From positions 1 to 64,000 of the forward strand of contig NZ_CP007585.1 of NCBI RefSeq assembly GCF_000815065.1: DNA of 64,000 nucleotides. Direction: 5' to 3'. Each line of letters starts with the position of its first letter. Positions within the stretch are counted from its first letter, which is position 1. Of this stretch, positions 11,127-20,790 are shown in pieces. The position numbers and the translations under genes were made by a program. This DNA is from Mesomycoplasma flocculare ATCC 27399 (lineage in GTDB: Bacteria > Bacillota_I > Bacilli_A > Mycoplasmatales > Metamycoplasmataceae). The notes beneath the pieces were generated by a model that was not told where the DNA came from, did not search any database, and worked only from the letters and a program-made list of their open reading frames with translations.

Positions 11127-12134
11127 ATGCCAAGATTAGATTCTAAAAAAGAAAAATATTTAAAACAAATAGTAGAAAATTTTATCAAAACTGGCGAGTC
11201 TATTGGCTCTCTTAATTTAAAAGAAAATTACGGAATCAAAAAATCGCCTTCATATCTCAGGGCGATAATGAACCAGCTTGAAAAAGAAGGGTTTTTAGAA
11301 AAATCCCATAGTTCAAGTGGTAGAATCCCAACTTTACAAGGTTTTCAATACTATGCTGAATTTTTATCTTTTGATGAGAACGAGCATTTGGCAAATAAAT
11401 TAAAAGACTTATTTGCGCGTCGTCGAGTAAGTATTGAAAAGACAATTTTCGAAGCAGTTAAATTAATATCTGAGTCAGTCGGCACAACTTTAATTGCAAC
11501 AACAAGCAACGAAAACGAACGGTTAATGTCAATAAATTTAACGCAAATTTCTCAAAACGAAGGTATTATCGTAGTTGTTAGTTCGAGTGGAAGTGTCGAG
11601 GATAAAAAAATAACTTTTTCAGATCAAATACCGCAACATGATGTTAAAATTGCAATTAGACTTTTTCAAGAGAGGTTAATTAACACGCCGTTTGTTGAAA
11701 TTTCTACAAAATTACTTATTTTAAAGCAGGAATTAGAAAAACAAATTAAACACAGTGACGAACTTTTGCATCATTTCGTGGAAAAAATTTTTAATTTTCA
11801 AATCCAGAACAAATCTAACATATATAATAAAAATTCATTAATTTTAGATAAAGAAATTTCTCGCGCTAAACTTATTGATTTGCTTAGTATAATTGAAAAA
11901 AAGTCAATTTGAGAAATGCTAGATGATAGAACAACAAATGAGGATGAGACTCTTAAAATTAGTATTAAATCACCAGAAGCATCATTTATTTCAAAAAAAT
12001 TTGAAAAATCACTCACAATCAAAGAGATAAGCATGATTGGTTCAACAAAAAAAATTAATTACTCTGCTGCTCGCACGGGTATAAAACTTTTAGAAGATTT
12101 TTTATCAAATAAAAATAAAATAAGAAAGGATTAG
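11127..12134 (+). CDS. hrcA: Heat-shock transcription repressor HrcA
   Basis: HrcA represses chaperone genes by binding CIRCE operators and is itself kept active by GroEL in many bacteria. The 335-residue product has an N-terminal winged helix (SKKEKYLKQIVENFIKTGESIGS and KKSPSYLRAIMNQLEKEGFLEKSHSSSGRIPT, residues 1-75), where the GRIPT motif is diagnostic. The rest is the dimerisation/GAF-like region. grpE starts 2 bases after its stop, so repressor and co-chaperone form an operon, as in other Firmicutes. No CIRCE-like inverted repeat was found in the window. Confidence 0.94.
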
Positions 12135-12136
12135 AA

Positions 12137-12892
12137 ATGATTTTTGTAGACCTTGACCTAAAAAAAATGAAAAAAAACAGCGAGAATCCAAACTTTGCTG
12201 AAAATTCAGAGCAAACCCAACAAAATGTTGTAGCGCAAAACGAAAAAATTCAAGAACCAGAGAAAACCGAAGTAGGAAGTGACAGTAAACCAAAAAAATC
12301 GCGAAGATTTTTAAAAAAGGAAAAGCAAACAAAATTAGAAGACCTTGAAGTTCAAATCCAAAATTTAACAACAAAAAACATAACTCTTGAAATTGATGCA
12401 ATCAAATTAAAAGATAAAATCAAGAAACTAGAAGAAGATTTTAAATTACAAGTAAAAACTTTTGAGGAAAAAGCAACAAAAAAAGTTAAGGAATTGAAAA
12501 ATGATTTGCAAAAAAAAGTAGAAAACGAAACAGAGTTGATAAAAAAATACAGTTTGCAACCTTTTTTTGAAGAATTTAGTTCGCCATTTTTAAATTTAAA
12601 AAAGGCGATTTCTTTTGGAACTGCTTCTAAAAATTCGGAAATTTCCGCATATGTAAAAGGTTTTGAAATGCTTGTAAATCAAATTGAAAATGTACTGGAA
12701 AATTTTGGCTTGGTCAAAATATATCCTAAAATAGGTGATTTTTTTGATTCATCTGTTCATGAAATTTACGAGATAATCAAAGGCGATAAAGACAAAATTC
12801 TTGATGTTGTTTCGCCAGGATATAAATTACATGATCGAATTGTAAAAACAGCGCTTGTTGTTGTTGGAAAACCTGATGACCAGCAAGATTAG
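12137..12892 (+). CDS. grpE: Nucleotide exchange factor GrpE
   Basis: GrpE releases ADP from DnaK. The 251-residue protein has a charged, lysine-rich N-terminal tail (residues 1-70), a long coiled-coil helix (about 70-135) and the beta-domain with the GrpE signature HEIYEIIKGDKDKILDVVSPGYKLHDRIVK leading to VVVGKP. Here it is given in parts: HEIYEII (about 210) and GYKLHDRIVK (about 230). The ATG at 12137 follows AAGAAAGGA. The tail is longer than in E. coli GrpE. Its 3' end overlaps argS by 17 bases. Confidence 0.93.
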   Translation: MIFVDLDLKKMKKNSENPNFAENSEQTQQNVVAQNEKIQEPEKTEVGSDSKPKKSRRFLKKEKQTKLEDLEVQIQNLTTKNITLEIDAIKLKDKIKKLEEDFKLQVKTFEEKATKKVKELKNDLQKKVENETELIKKYSLQPFFEEFSSPFLNLKKAISFGTASKNSEISAYVKGFEMLVNQIENVLENFGLVKIYPKIGDFFDSSVHEIYEIIKGDKDKILDVVSPGYKLHDRIVKTALVVVGKPDDQQD

Positions 12893-14480
12893 AGGTAAAA
12901 TAATTGAATTTTTTCAAAATAAAAATTTAATTATAGACGATAGTAAAATAATTGTTGAAAAAGCAAAAAATTTTGGCGATTATAGCTCGAATGTCGCTCT
13001 AATTTTTGCTCGAAAAAATAAAATGGAACCTTTAAATCTTGCTCTACAGATAAAAAACCAACTTCTTTTAGAAAATTTAAATCTTGAAAAGATAGAAATT
13101 GCACCACCAGGATTTCTGAATTTTTTTGTTTCTAAAAGCGAATATGAAAAAATTGTTAAAAGTATTATTGAAAAAGGCCCAAATTTTGGCCGTAATTTCT
13201 TAGGCAAAAAAATCAACATTGAATTTGTGTCAGCCAATCCAACTGGTTTTTTACACCTTGGTCATTTAAGAAGTGCGATAATTGGGGATATTTTAGCAAA
13301 CATTCTTGAATTTACGGGCAATTTTGTGTTCCGTGAATATTATATTAATGACTTTGGGGCCCAGATTAACCGCTTAGTTTTTTCAGTTTTTTCGCGCTAT
13401 CAGCAAATTTTTAAAGATTTTCCTCTTCCCGCGGATGCCTATTTCGGCGATGATGTTATTTGATGCGCGCAAAAGTTTTTTAAAATTTTTAATAACAAAT
13501 TTGAAAATTCAAATCTGGATGAACCAGAAACGTATAAAATTTTTCGTGAAAAATCGGTTCAAATTTTTCTTAATGAAATTAAGGCAGATTTGAAAAATTT
13601 ATCTATAAAATTCGATAAATTTAGTTCCGAAACTGAACTTTTTAGTTCACAAAAAGTTAAGAAAAATTTGGAAAACTTATCTTATGTTTTCCAAAAAGAT
13701 GGAGCCATCTGGCTGAAAACCACAAAATTCGGTGACCAAAAAGACCGTGTTTTGGTGAAAAACAATGGGGAATTCACGTATTTTTCAAGCGATATTGCCT
13801 ATCATTTAGAAAAAATAAATGATAAATTTCAGCCTGATTTTTTAATAAATATTTGAGGCGCGGATCACATCGGTTATATTGATAGAATAAAAGCAGGACT
13901 AAAAATTGCCGGCCATAATCAAAAATTAAATATTTTACTGTATCAGTTAGTTAAATTAGTAAAAAATGGTGAGGAATTTAAAATGTCGAAACGCAAAGGA
14001 CAAACCTTTACTATCAAAGATTTGCTTCAAGTTGCGAGTGTTGATGCAATACGATATTTTTTAAGCGAAAGAAGTTATAATTCAGTTGTTGAATTTGATG
14101 TTGAATTAGCGAACAGAATCACTGAGCAAAACCCACTATTTTTAATCCAGTATGCGCATGCCCGAGGCTCAAAGTTATTGCAAAATAAGACATTAATAAA
14201 CGAAGAAAATTTAATTTTTAATAACGAAAGGGAAACTATTTTAATTTCAAAATTAAAACAATTTGAAGAAATTATAGTAAAAATTGCAAAAAATTATAAA
14301 ATTAACTTATTAAACAAATATTTGCTTGAATTAGCCAATCTTTTTAACTCTTTTTATTCTAATTCAAAAATAATTGGCAATAAAAATGAAAATAGTCTTT
14401 TGTGTCTAACGCAAGCTGTTGTTATAGTTTTGAAAACCGGGCTAAAATTACTAGGAATAAAGGCAAAAGAAAGGATATAA
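12876..14480 (+). CDS. argS: Arginyl-tRNA synthetase
   Basis: This class I synthetase charges tRNA-Arg. The 534-residue protein shows the N-terminal additional domain, the HIGH-like motif SANPTGFLHLGHLRSA (about residues 117-132), WGADHIGYI and the KMSKS motif FKMSKRKGQ (about residues 368-376), followed by the DALR anticodon-binding domain. The ATG at 12876 lies inside the end of grpE; an earlier in-frame TTG (12855) is less likely. TGA codons at 13461 and 13854 are Trp; the second sits in the conserved WGADH motif, further proof of the code. Confidence 0.95.
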
Positions 14481-14483
14481 TAA

Positions 14484-14729
14484 ATGAAAACGATTATTTC
14501 TATTGCAATCGAGTTTCTAAAAAATCGCGAATCTGCTCATTTTAGTGACATTTTTTTAGAAGTTCAAACTATGCTGATGGCAAAATGGGAAAACCAATTG
14601 CCTAATTTGTCTACAGAAAAAATTTTAACTCTAAAACGTGGAGAATTATATAAACTGCTAACAATTGATGGGAATTTTGTTCCTCTTGACGACAATTATT
14701 GAGCACTAAGAGGAGATCTCAATGCATAA
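14484..14729 (+). CDS. rpoE: RNA polymerase delta subunit-like protein (short RpoE)
   Basis: The 81-residue product resembles the N-terminal HARE-HTH winged-helix domain of the Gram-positive RNA polymerase delta subunit: IAIEFLKNRESAHFSDIFLEV, then KRGELYKLLTIDGNFVPLDD and the closing YWALRGDL (W is a TGA codon). The long acidic disordered tail of Bacillus RpoE, which aids core recycling, is missing: the frame ends three residues after the domain. It starts 3 bases after argS. Confidence 0.8.
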
Positions 14730-14758
14730 TTTTATAAGAAAAAAACAGAAGGGTAAAA

Positions 14759-15622
14759 ATGAAATTAGTAAATATAAAGGCAATGTTGGAAAAAGCGCGG
14801 AAAAATAACTATGCAATTCCACATATTAATATAAATAATCTCGAATGAACAAAAGCGGCGCTCTTAGCAGCGCAGGCAAAAAATTCACCTTTAATTATTG
14901 GGACATCAGAAGGTGCGCTAAAATATATGGGAGGGCTAAAAACTGTATATAATTTAGTTTTAAATTTAATAGAATTTTTAAAAATAACAGTTCCAATTGC
15001 GCTACATTTGGATCATGGAAGTTATGAAACTTGCAAAGACGCGCTGAAAACCGGGTATTCCTCAGTAATGTATGATGGGTCTAAAGAAGATTTTTTGCTT
15101 AATTTAGAAAAAACGCGCGAAATTGTAGCTTTAGCAAAAACAACTAATGCAACAGTGGAAGCCGAAGTCGGCCAAATTGGAGGTGAAGAAGATGGGGTAA
15201 TCGGTAATGGCGAAATTGCCGATCCTGAAAAAGCAAAAAAACTCGCCGATACTGGAATTGCATGTTTGGCTGCTGGGATTGGTAATATTCATGGAATTTA
15301 CCCACCAAGTTGACAGTCCTTAAACTTTGAAGTTTTGGAACAAATTTCAAAAAAAACCGGAATTCCACTTGTGCTGCACGGAGGCAGCGGCATCCCGAAA
15401 GAACAGATTCAAAAAGCTATAAAACTAGGAATTTCAAAAATTAACGTAAATACCGAATTACAGCAGGCAAATGCAGCAGCAGTTTCTGAATTTGTTCTTT
15501 CTGGGAAAATAAAACAAGGAAAAAATTTTGATCCACGAAAATTATTAGCACCAGGTACAAAGGCAATTCAGCTTCTTGTTGAAGATAAAATTGTCGAATT
15601 TGGTTCGGAAAATCGTGCATAA
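14759..15622 (+). CDS. fba: Fructose-1,6-bisphosphate aldolase, class II
   Basis: This zinc-dependent glycolytic aldolase splits fructose 1,6-bisphosphate into DHAP and glyceraldehyde 3-phosphate. The 287-residue product carries the class II landmarks: ALHLDHGSYE (catalytic Asp and zinc His), EAEVGQIGGEEDG, GIGNIHGIY (zinc His), LVLHGGSGIP (third zinc His) and KINVNTELQ (phosphate binding). Glycolysis is the main energy route in these mycoplasmas, and gap lies at 32252. A GAAGGG ribosome-binding site precedes the ATG. Confidence 0.96.
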
Positions 15623-15628
15623 TTTTTA

Positions 15629-16501
15629 ATGATTGAGTTTGTAGCTACGCAAAATCAAAACGGGCAAAAATTAATCCAATTTGTAAAAAAAATACTCCCG
15701 AATTTAAATTATAAACAAATTCAAAAATGTTTTCGTTTAAAAAAAATTAAAGTTAATGGATTTACAAAAACAAAAAATTACATCATAAAACAAAATGATG
15801 TAATTTTAATTTTTTCTGATGAAAAAAACAACAAACTAAAGGAAAAAATACCTAAATTTAAGTGTAATTTGAAAGTTATTTATCAAGATAATAACATCTT
15901 GCTTGTTGAGAAACCTGTTGATTTGGCTGTTCATGGAAGTGGGTTTACCTTAGATTTAGCTGTGTGAAATTATTTAAAAATTGAACAAAATCAAGTTTTT
16001 ATGCCTTCGCATGTTGGAAGGTTAGACAAGAAAACTTCTGGAATTATTTTATATGCTCTTAATTATCAAAGCGTTGTCGAATTAAATAAAAAACAAAAGT
16101 TTTTTGAAAAAGTTTATACATTTGAATCACAAATCTGTTTAAAAAAACCAATAAAAACTAATGTTTTCGTTAAAAAAAACGATATTGAACAAAAAATAGA
16201 AATTGTCTCAAATTCACCAGGGTCAACATTAATTTCGACAACTTTTTACTCTAAAAATCAGAAAAACTTTGCAATTTTACACACCGGTAAAAAACATCAA
16301 ATTCGAGTTACTTTATCATATTTAGGTTACCCAATTTTAGGTGATGAAAAATATGGCGGTCAAAAAGCAAAAAGGCTTTTTTTACACAGCTTTTCATTAA
16401 AATTTTCACATTTAGAAGGTTTTTTGTCTTATTTAAATAACAAAAAATTTATATCCAAACCACAATGATGGAAAAAAATTCAAACTAACAAAAAAAAATA
16501 A
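15629..16501 (+). CDS. RluA/RluD-family 23S rRNA pseudouridine synthase
   Basis: This enzyme isomerises specific uridines in rRNA. The 290-residue protein has an N-terminal S4-like RNA-binding region (KQIQKCFRLKKIKVNG, about residues 30-45), the catalytic motif HVGRLDKKTSGIILYA with the nucleophilic Asp in RLDKKTSG (about residue 131), and the C-terminal HTGKKHQIRVTLSYLGYPILGDEKYGG block, quoted here as two segments HTGKKHQIRV and LGDEKYGG. Which positions it modifies (RluC-type or RluD-type) cannot be decided. It begins 6 bases after fba, so it is probably co-transcribed. Confidence 0.9.
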
Positions 16502-16677
16502 CTTATTGATATATTTTTTCATAAATTTAAAAAAACAATATTAATTCACTAAACTTTAGTTTTTCACGATGAAAAAAGTAATTTTGTTTTAAAAAAAACA
16601 ACAGTATTTCAACAGTTTTTTTAAAATTTCTAAACGTTAAAATTTTTTTAAGATTAAATGTGTGTCTTTAAAAGTTG

Positions 16678-16686
16678 TGTTATAAT
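16678..16686 (+). promoter_or_regulatory. Extended -10 promoter of the cysteine-rich peptide locus
   Basis: TGTTATAAT (16678-16686) is a TGnTATAAT extended -10. It stands 38 bases before the ATG of the first, frameshifted peptide gene and at the end of a gene-free AT-rich spacer (16502-16680) in which I see nothing else. Confidence 0.5.
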
Positions 16687-16723
16687 TATTTCGCTAGCTA
16701 TAAAATATTAAAATAAAATAAAA

Positions 16724-16847
16724 ATGAAAATTTACAATTAACAAATCTTGTCAAAATGACAGTTTTTGCAGTTTCAAATGCAGCAATTGCTGCGGGAAAC
16801 GTTGTGATTCTGGTCCGCTTTGATATAAGGAAATAAACCAACTATAA
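16724..16847 (+). pseudogene. Frameshifted copy of a cysteine-rich micropeptide gene
   Basis: An ATG at 16724 starts MKIYN and then meets TAA. Shifting by one base gives an open frame from 16740 reading NKSCQNDSFCSFKCSNCC and then GKRCDSG, with six cysteines, ending at TAA 16845-16847. This parallels the intact neighbour at 16869 (NKPCQNGCSCNSSCACCC), including the MK start and the NK-C-QN core. I infer a tandem duplicate broken by a single-base change near 16727-16739. Alternatives are a non-ATG start or a sequencing error in the A/T-rich start. Confidence 0.5.
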
Positions 16848-16868
16848 AATAAAAAGGAAAAGAAAAAA

Positions 16869-16976
16869 ATGAAAAATCTAGATCTTAACAAACCTTGCCA
16901 AAATGGTTGCTCATGTAACTCAAGTTGTGCGTGTTGCTGCGCAATGACAACCTGCAACTGTTCTCAAAAAAACTAA
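16869..16976 (+). CDS. Cysteine-rich 35-residue micropeptide
   Basis: This small gene has a strong AAAAGGAAAAG ribosome-binding site and encodes 35 residues, nine of them cysteine (positions 10, 14, 16, 20, 22, 23, 24, 29 and 31), including a CCC run. There is no hydrophobic signal segment. Such density suggests metal binding (metallothionein-like), a redox buffer or a modified peptide, but I recognise no family. Its reality is supported by the ribosome-binding site, the related sequence just upstream, an upstream extended -10 promoter and a large hairpin right after it. The cysteine codons and higher GC stand out from the surrounding sequence. Confidence 0.6.
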   Translation: MKNLDLNKPCQNGCSCNSSCACCCAMTTCNCSQKN

Positions 16977-16989
16977 CTACTACAGCTAA

Positions 16990-17070
16990 AATAAACAAAA
17001 AAATAAACAGCAATAGCTAACTTTTTAATCAAAAAAAGCGCGGTTATTGCTGTTTATTTTTTTGTTTATT
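16990..17070. repeat. Perfect 26-bp inverted repeat (large hairpin/terminator)
   Basis: Positions 16990-17015 and 17045-17070 are exact reverse complements over 26 bases (core AAACAGCAATA / TATTGCTGTTT with a seven-A / seven-T run), separated by a 29-base spacer. The spacer contains a second, smaller hairpin (CTTTTT-aatca-AAAAAG). It starts 14 bases after the micropeptide stop. Terminator function in either direction is likely; the perfect length is also compatible with mobile-element ends, though no transposase is near. Confidence 0.8.
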
Positions 17071-17090
17071 AAATTTAAATCAAATTATAA

Positions 17091-17537
17091 TTACTACATA
17101 AAGCCTATTATTTAACTATTTTATTTTTTTTGGGTAAATTTTACGTTATTTTTGTACTTTTTGCTTTTGTTTTTCAGCTAATAAGCGTTGAAGGACAGCC
17201 GATGCTTCCCACACTAAAAAACGGTCAGCAAATTTTCATTAATAACATATAACATAAAAAAACCACGACGAAACGATGTTGTGGTTTTCAAATATAAGGA
17301 GCAAATTTTAATCAAAAGATTGATAGGAATGTCTGGCGACAAATTAGAAGTTGGTGAAAATTTTGTTAAGATAAATGGAAAATTAGTTGCAAATTTTGAG
17401 GATTTAGGCTTCTGAAAATTTAATGGCACAATTCCTGAAGGTAAATTTTTGCGCTTGGAGATAATATAAATTTTAGCAACGATAGCCGTATTTTTGGACT
17501 GTTTGATCTAAGCACAATTCAAGGAATTTGGGTATAA
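17091..17537 (+). pseudogene. Type I signal peptidase remnant (lepB pseudogene)
   Basis: Three out-of-frame pieces together match an S26 signal peptidase. First, from 17091, a membrane segment then ISVEGQPMLPTLKNG, ending at TAA 17250. Second, from 17278, VVVFKYKEQILIKRLIGMSGD, ending at TAA 17467. Third, from 17451, ALGDNINFSNDSRIFGLFD, ending at TAA 17535. Two frameshifts separate the pieces, no start codon is evident, and the catalytic Ser of the SMxPTL box is Pro (CCG for TCG). The general-base Lys in IKRLIG survives. A hairpin (17259-17288) sits at the first break. The gene-free stretch 16977-17719 otherwise holds the inverted repeat and the gatC promoter. Confidence 0.8.
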
Positions 17538-17666
17538 AAGCTAAGTTTTTAATTGTGCTAAAATTTAAATTTTATTGATAAAACATTTTGTCAATAAAAG
17601 AATAATCAAAAAAGTATTTGTCTTTGTTTGTCAACATGGAATTTTTTATTTTTCTTGATAATTTAG

Positions 17667-17672
17667 TATAAT
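17667..17672 (+). promoter_or_regulatory. Candidate -10 box of the gatCAB operon
   Basis: TATAAT lies 47 bases before the GTG start of gatC, after the signal peptidase remnant, and is the best promoter candidate for gatCAB. No convincing -35 is visible. Confidence 0.45.
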
Positions 17673-17719
17673 TTTCTTATTTACATAGCGTTAAAAAACG
17701 ATTTGAATTAGAGGCTAAA

Positions 17720-18013
17720 GTGAACAGAGAAAAAATAATTAAGCTTGCAAAATCGCTTTATTTCATTCCTGATGAGATAGTAATTCAAGCAATTTTGCGA
17801 GAAAAAGAGCAAATGTTAGCCAGAATTAGTTACTTGCATAATTTTGATACCGAAGATGTTCAGCCACTAGAAAAAATTAATTCGCTCCCAAAAGGTATAG
17901 AAATTTTATTTGATGATATTCCAGATTTTAGCGATTTTTCTAAAATTCTTTTTAAAAATTCTGTTCATTCAAGCGAAAATCGAATAAAAATTAAAAAGGT
18001 AATTGATGACTAA
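17720..18013 (+). CDS. gatC: Asp-tRNA(Asn)/Glu-tRNA(Gln) amidotransferase subunit C
   Basis: GatC is the small subunit that stabilises the GatA-GatB complex, which converts Glu-tRNA-Gln (or Asp-tRNA-Asn) to the amide form. The 97-residue product has the family size and the helical N-terminus (REKIIKLAKSLYFIPDEIVI), but it is divergent: identification rests largely on its place directly before gatA. It starts with GTG behind GAGG and overlaps gatA by 8 bases. This implies the organism makes Gln-tRNA by the indirect route. Confidence 0.78.
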   Translation: MNREKIIKLAKSLYFIPDEIVIQAILREKEQMLARISYLHNFDTEDVQPLEKINSLPKGIEILFDDIPDFSDFSKILFKNSVHSSENRIKIKKVIDD

Positions 18014-19325
18014 ATTTGAACTCGATATTTCTGATGCCTTAGAAAAGCTAAAAAAAGATGATAATAATGCTGTTGCATATTTTTTTCAAGAAAAAAACAA
18101 TAAAAACGGAGTTTTAAAAGGAAAGTTTTTCAGCATCAAATCTAATTTTGCAACTGTAGAAGGGATTTCACACGCCTCATCAAATTCGCTTGTAAATTTC
18201 CGACCTTCTTATAATTCAACAGTTTTTGAAAAGTTGCTTAATGCAGGAGCTCAGCCTTTGATTAAAGTTCATAACGACGAACTTGGTCTTGGGGGTAAGG
18301 GTCTTTTTTCTGCTTTTGGAGAAATTAAAAATCCGCTTGATAGAGCAAAATTAATTGGCGGCTCTTCTTCTGGTAGTGCCGCAACAATTAATTTTGTGCA
18401 CTTTGCAATTGGATCTGATACTGGGGATTCAATCAGAAGACCGGCAAGTTTTATAGGAAAAGTTGGTTTTAAACCTTCATATGGCGCTGTTTCTCGGTAT
18501 GGTTTGTTTCCATATGCAACATCACTTGATACAGTTGCTTGATTAACGCACAATGTTTTTGATTCAATTTTAATTTCACAAGTTGTTTTTGGTATTGATA
18601 AAAATGATTTAACTTCAGTTGAAATTGATGTTAGTAACGTTAAAAAAGAAAAGCCAAAAAAAGTTGCTATCCTTGATTTTGAAAACGAAATTGAAGACTA
18701 TGTTAGTAAAAAACTCTATAAATTAGCCAATGTTTTGAAATTTGACGGCGTTAAATTAGAAATTATTAAACCCGATTTAAGACTTTTAAAAACTATTTTA
18801 CCAGTTTATGAAATTATTTCTTATTCTGAAGCGACCTCAAATTTATCAGCCATTAATGGTATAACATTTGGTGAAACTGAAAAAAATTTAAAATGGCAGG
18901 ACATTTTTCTTAAAACAAGAACAAATGGATTTGGTTTTATGTTGCAAAAAAGACTTATTTGGGGATCTTTTTTTCTTGAAAAAGAAAACCAAGAACACTT
19001 TTTTATTAAAGCTAAGAAAATGCGGACTTTAATCAAAAAGTATTACGAATCAATTCTTGAACAATTTGATGTAATTATTTTTCCAGCTTTTTATGGCGTT
19101 GCCCCTGACATTCTGGGAAAAAATAGTGAACAAAGCGACAAAATTACTAATTTTATCTTAGCGATTTCAAATTTAGTTGGCAACCCCTCTATTAGTCTGC
19201 CATTTGGAAAGTACAAAAATTTACCTTTCAATTTAGCGGTGGATTCTAAAATAAATTCGGATGCAAAGCTTTTAGGTTACTCTCTTTATCTTGAGGAAAA
19301 AATAGGTGAAATTAAAGATGAATAA
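18006..19325 (+). CDS. gatA: Glutamyl-tRNA(Gln) amidotransferase subunit A
   Basis: GatA is the amidase subunit that releases ammonia from glutamine. The 439-residue protein carries the amidase signature GGSSSGSAATINF (about residues 118-130), the second Ser region GSDTGDSIRRPASF and the Lys of the Ser-cisSer-Lys triad in FFSIKSNFATVEG (about residue 45). ATG 18006 overlaps gatC, and its end overlaps gatB by 8 bases. The start is slightly shortened relative to Bacillus GatA. Conserved order C-A-B supports the call. Confidence 0.95.
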
Positions 19326-20715
19326 AAAATATTTAATCACAATTGGGGTAGAAATTCATTTAGAACTTAATACAAAGGCAAAAATGTTTTCAGATTCACC
19401 TAATTTGCGTGGTGATTCTAACAGATTTTTCAACCTTTTTGATTTAGCCTATCTTGGAACTTTGCCAAAAATTAACAAATCAGCGGTTGAAAAAGCAATA
19501 ATTTTGGCGAAAGCGCTAAAAATGCAAATTTCACCAATATTAGCTTTTGATCGGAAAAATTATTTCTACCCTGATTTGCCAAAAGGTTTTCAAATTAGTC
19601 AACAATTTCATCCAATTGGCAAAAATGGAACTATAAATGTTGATGATTCTGTAGTTGAAATTGAAAGAATTCATCTTGAGGAAGACACGGCAAAACAAAT
19701 TCACAAAGGGGATAAAACCTTTCTTGATTACAACAGATGTGGCGCACCTTTGATCGAAATTGTTACAAAACCGGTATTAAATTCAGCAAGTCAAGCTGCA
19801 AAATACGTTGATGAAATTAGAAAATTAGCATTATTTTTAGGGATTTCAGATGCTAAATTAGAAAATGGTTCGCTTCGCGCTGACATAAATATTTCAGTTC
19901 GGCCTAAGCACCAGGCTAAGTTCAACCCAAAAGCGGAAATAAAAAATATTAATTCGATATCAAATATTCAAAAAGCAGCAGAACTTGAAATCCAGGAGCA
20001 AATCGAAAGCTATGAAAAAGGCGGCAAAGTTGTGCAGCTAACAAAAAAATTTAACGATAAATTGATTAAGAATCAGATTTTGCGCTCTAAATCTGATGCA
20101 ATTGACTATAAATATTTTCCAGAACCGAACTTGCCTTATATTGAATTAAAGGAAAATTTTGTTGCTAAAATTCAAGTACCAATTACACCGCAAGAAATCG
20201 AAATTATGCTAAAAAAAGAAGGCGTTTCAGCCTTTTATATCAGTCAAATTTTAAATAATTTCGAATATTGAACATTTTTAAAAAGTTCAAATCCGGAAAA
20301 TTGAAATTTAAGTATTAAATTATTTTTTTCGGAAATTGTTCCAATTATCAACAAATTAGGTAGCCAAAATCTAGCAATCAGTTTTGAATTTTTTGGTAAA
20401 TTAGTCCAAAACCACCTTTTGGGCAAAATTTCAAATTCTGAATTTCGCCAAATAGTTAAAATTAAACAAGAATCAAAAAATCTTGATTTAAACAGCATTT
20501 TAGAAAAAATTTCCAAAAAAAAATTATCTGATCAAGAAATTGTGCAGTTTTTAGCCGTAATAGCTAAGCAAGAAACTGTTCTAATTGCCAAAAATAGACA
20601 AAAAAAAGAAAAATTGTTTAAGTTTTTTATGGGGAAGTTAATGGAAAAAACAAAAGGTCAGCTAGACCCAAAAAAAGCTAGTGAAATTTTAAAAAACTGA
20701 CTAGATAATTTTTAA
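19318..20715 (+). CDS. gatB: Aspartyl/glutamyl-tRNA amidotransferase subunit B
   Basis: GatB binds the misacylated tRNA and transfers the amide. The 465-residue product starts with ITIGVEIHLELNTKAKMFSD, contains FYPDLPKGFQISQ, EDTAKQIH (ATP/Mg site), DYNRCGAPLIEIV and LRADINISVR, and ends with a GatB/YqeY tail domain (MGKLMEKTKGQLDPKKASEIL). ATG 19318 is preferred over the upstream GTG 19306. TGA codons at 20269, 20302 and 20698 are Trp. Last gene of the gatCAB operon. Confidence 0.95.
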
Positions 20716-20724
20716 TCAAAACAG

Positions 20725-20757
20725 CAAAAAAGTCAAAAAGTTATTGTTGTGGCTTTT
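20725..20757 (+). terminator. Weak hairpin terminator after gatB
   Basis: AAAAAGTC and GGCTTTTT can pair (one G-T wobble) around a loop of about 16 bases, followed by ATTT. The location just after gatB suits termination, but the stem is weak. Confidence 0.35.
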
Positions 20758-20790
20758 TATTTCGAATTTTGGATTTTTTTAAAATTTTAA

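Noticed and set aside
11040-11130. CIRCE operator search near hrcA
   Set aside because: The inverted repeat here is a terminator (A/T arms with GGCA), not TTAGCACTC-N9-GAGTGCTAA.
16751-16957. Minus-strand 68-residue frame opposite the cysteine-rich peptides
   Set aside because: Gln/His/Leu-rich antisense shadow without a ribosome-binding site; the plus-strand peptide has better support.
16990-17070. Reading the 26-bp inverted repeat as an insertion-sequence end pair
   Set aside because: No transposase, no target duplication and only an 81-base unit; hairpin or terminator is simpler.
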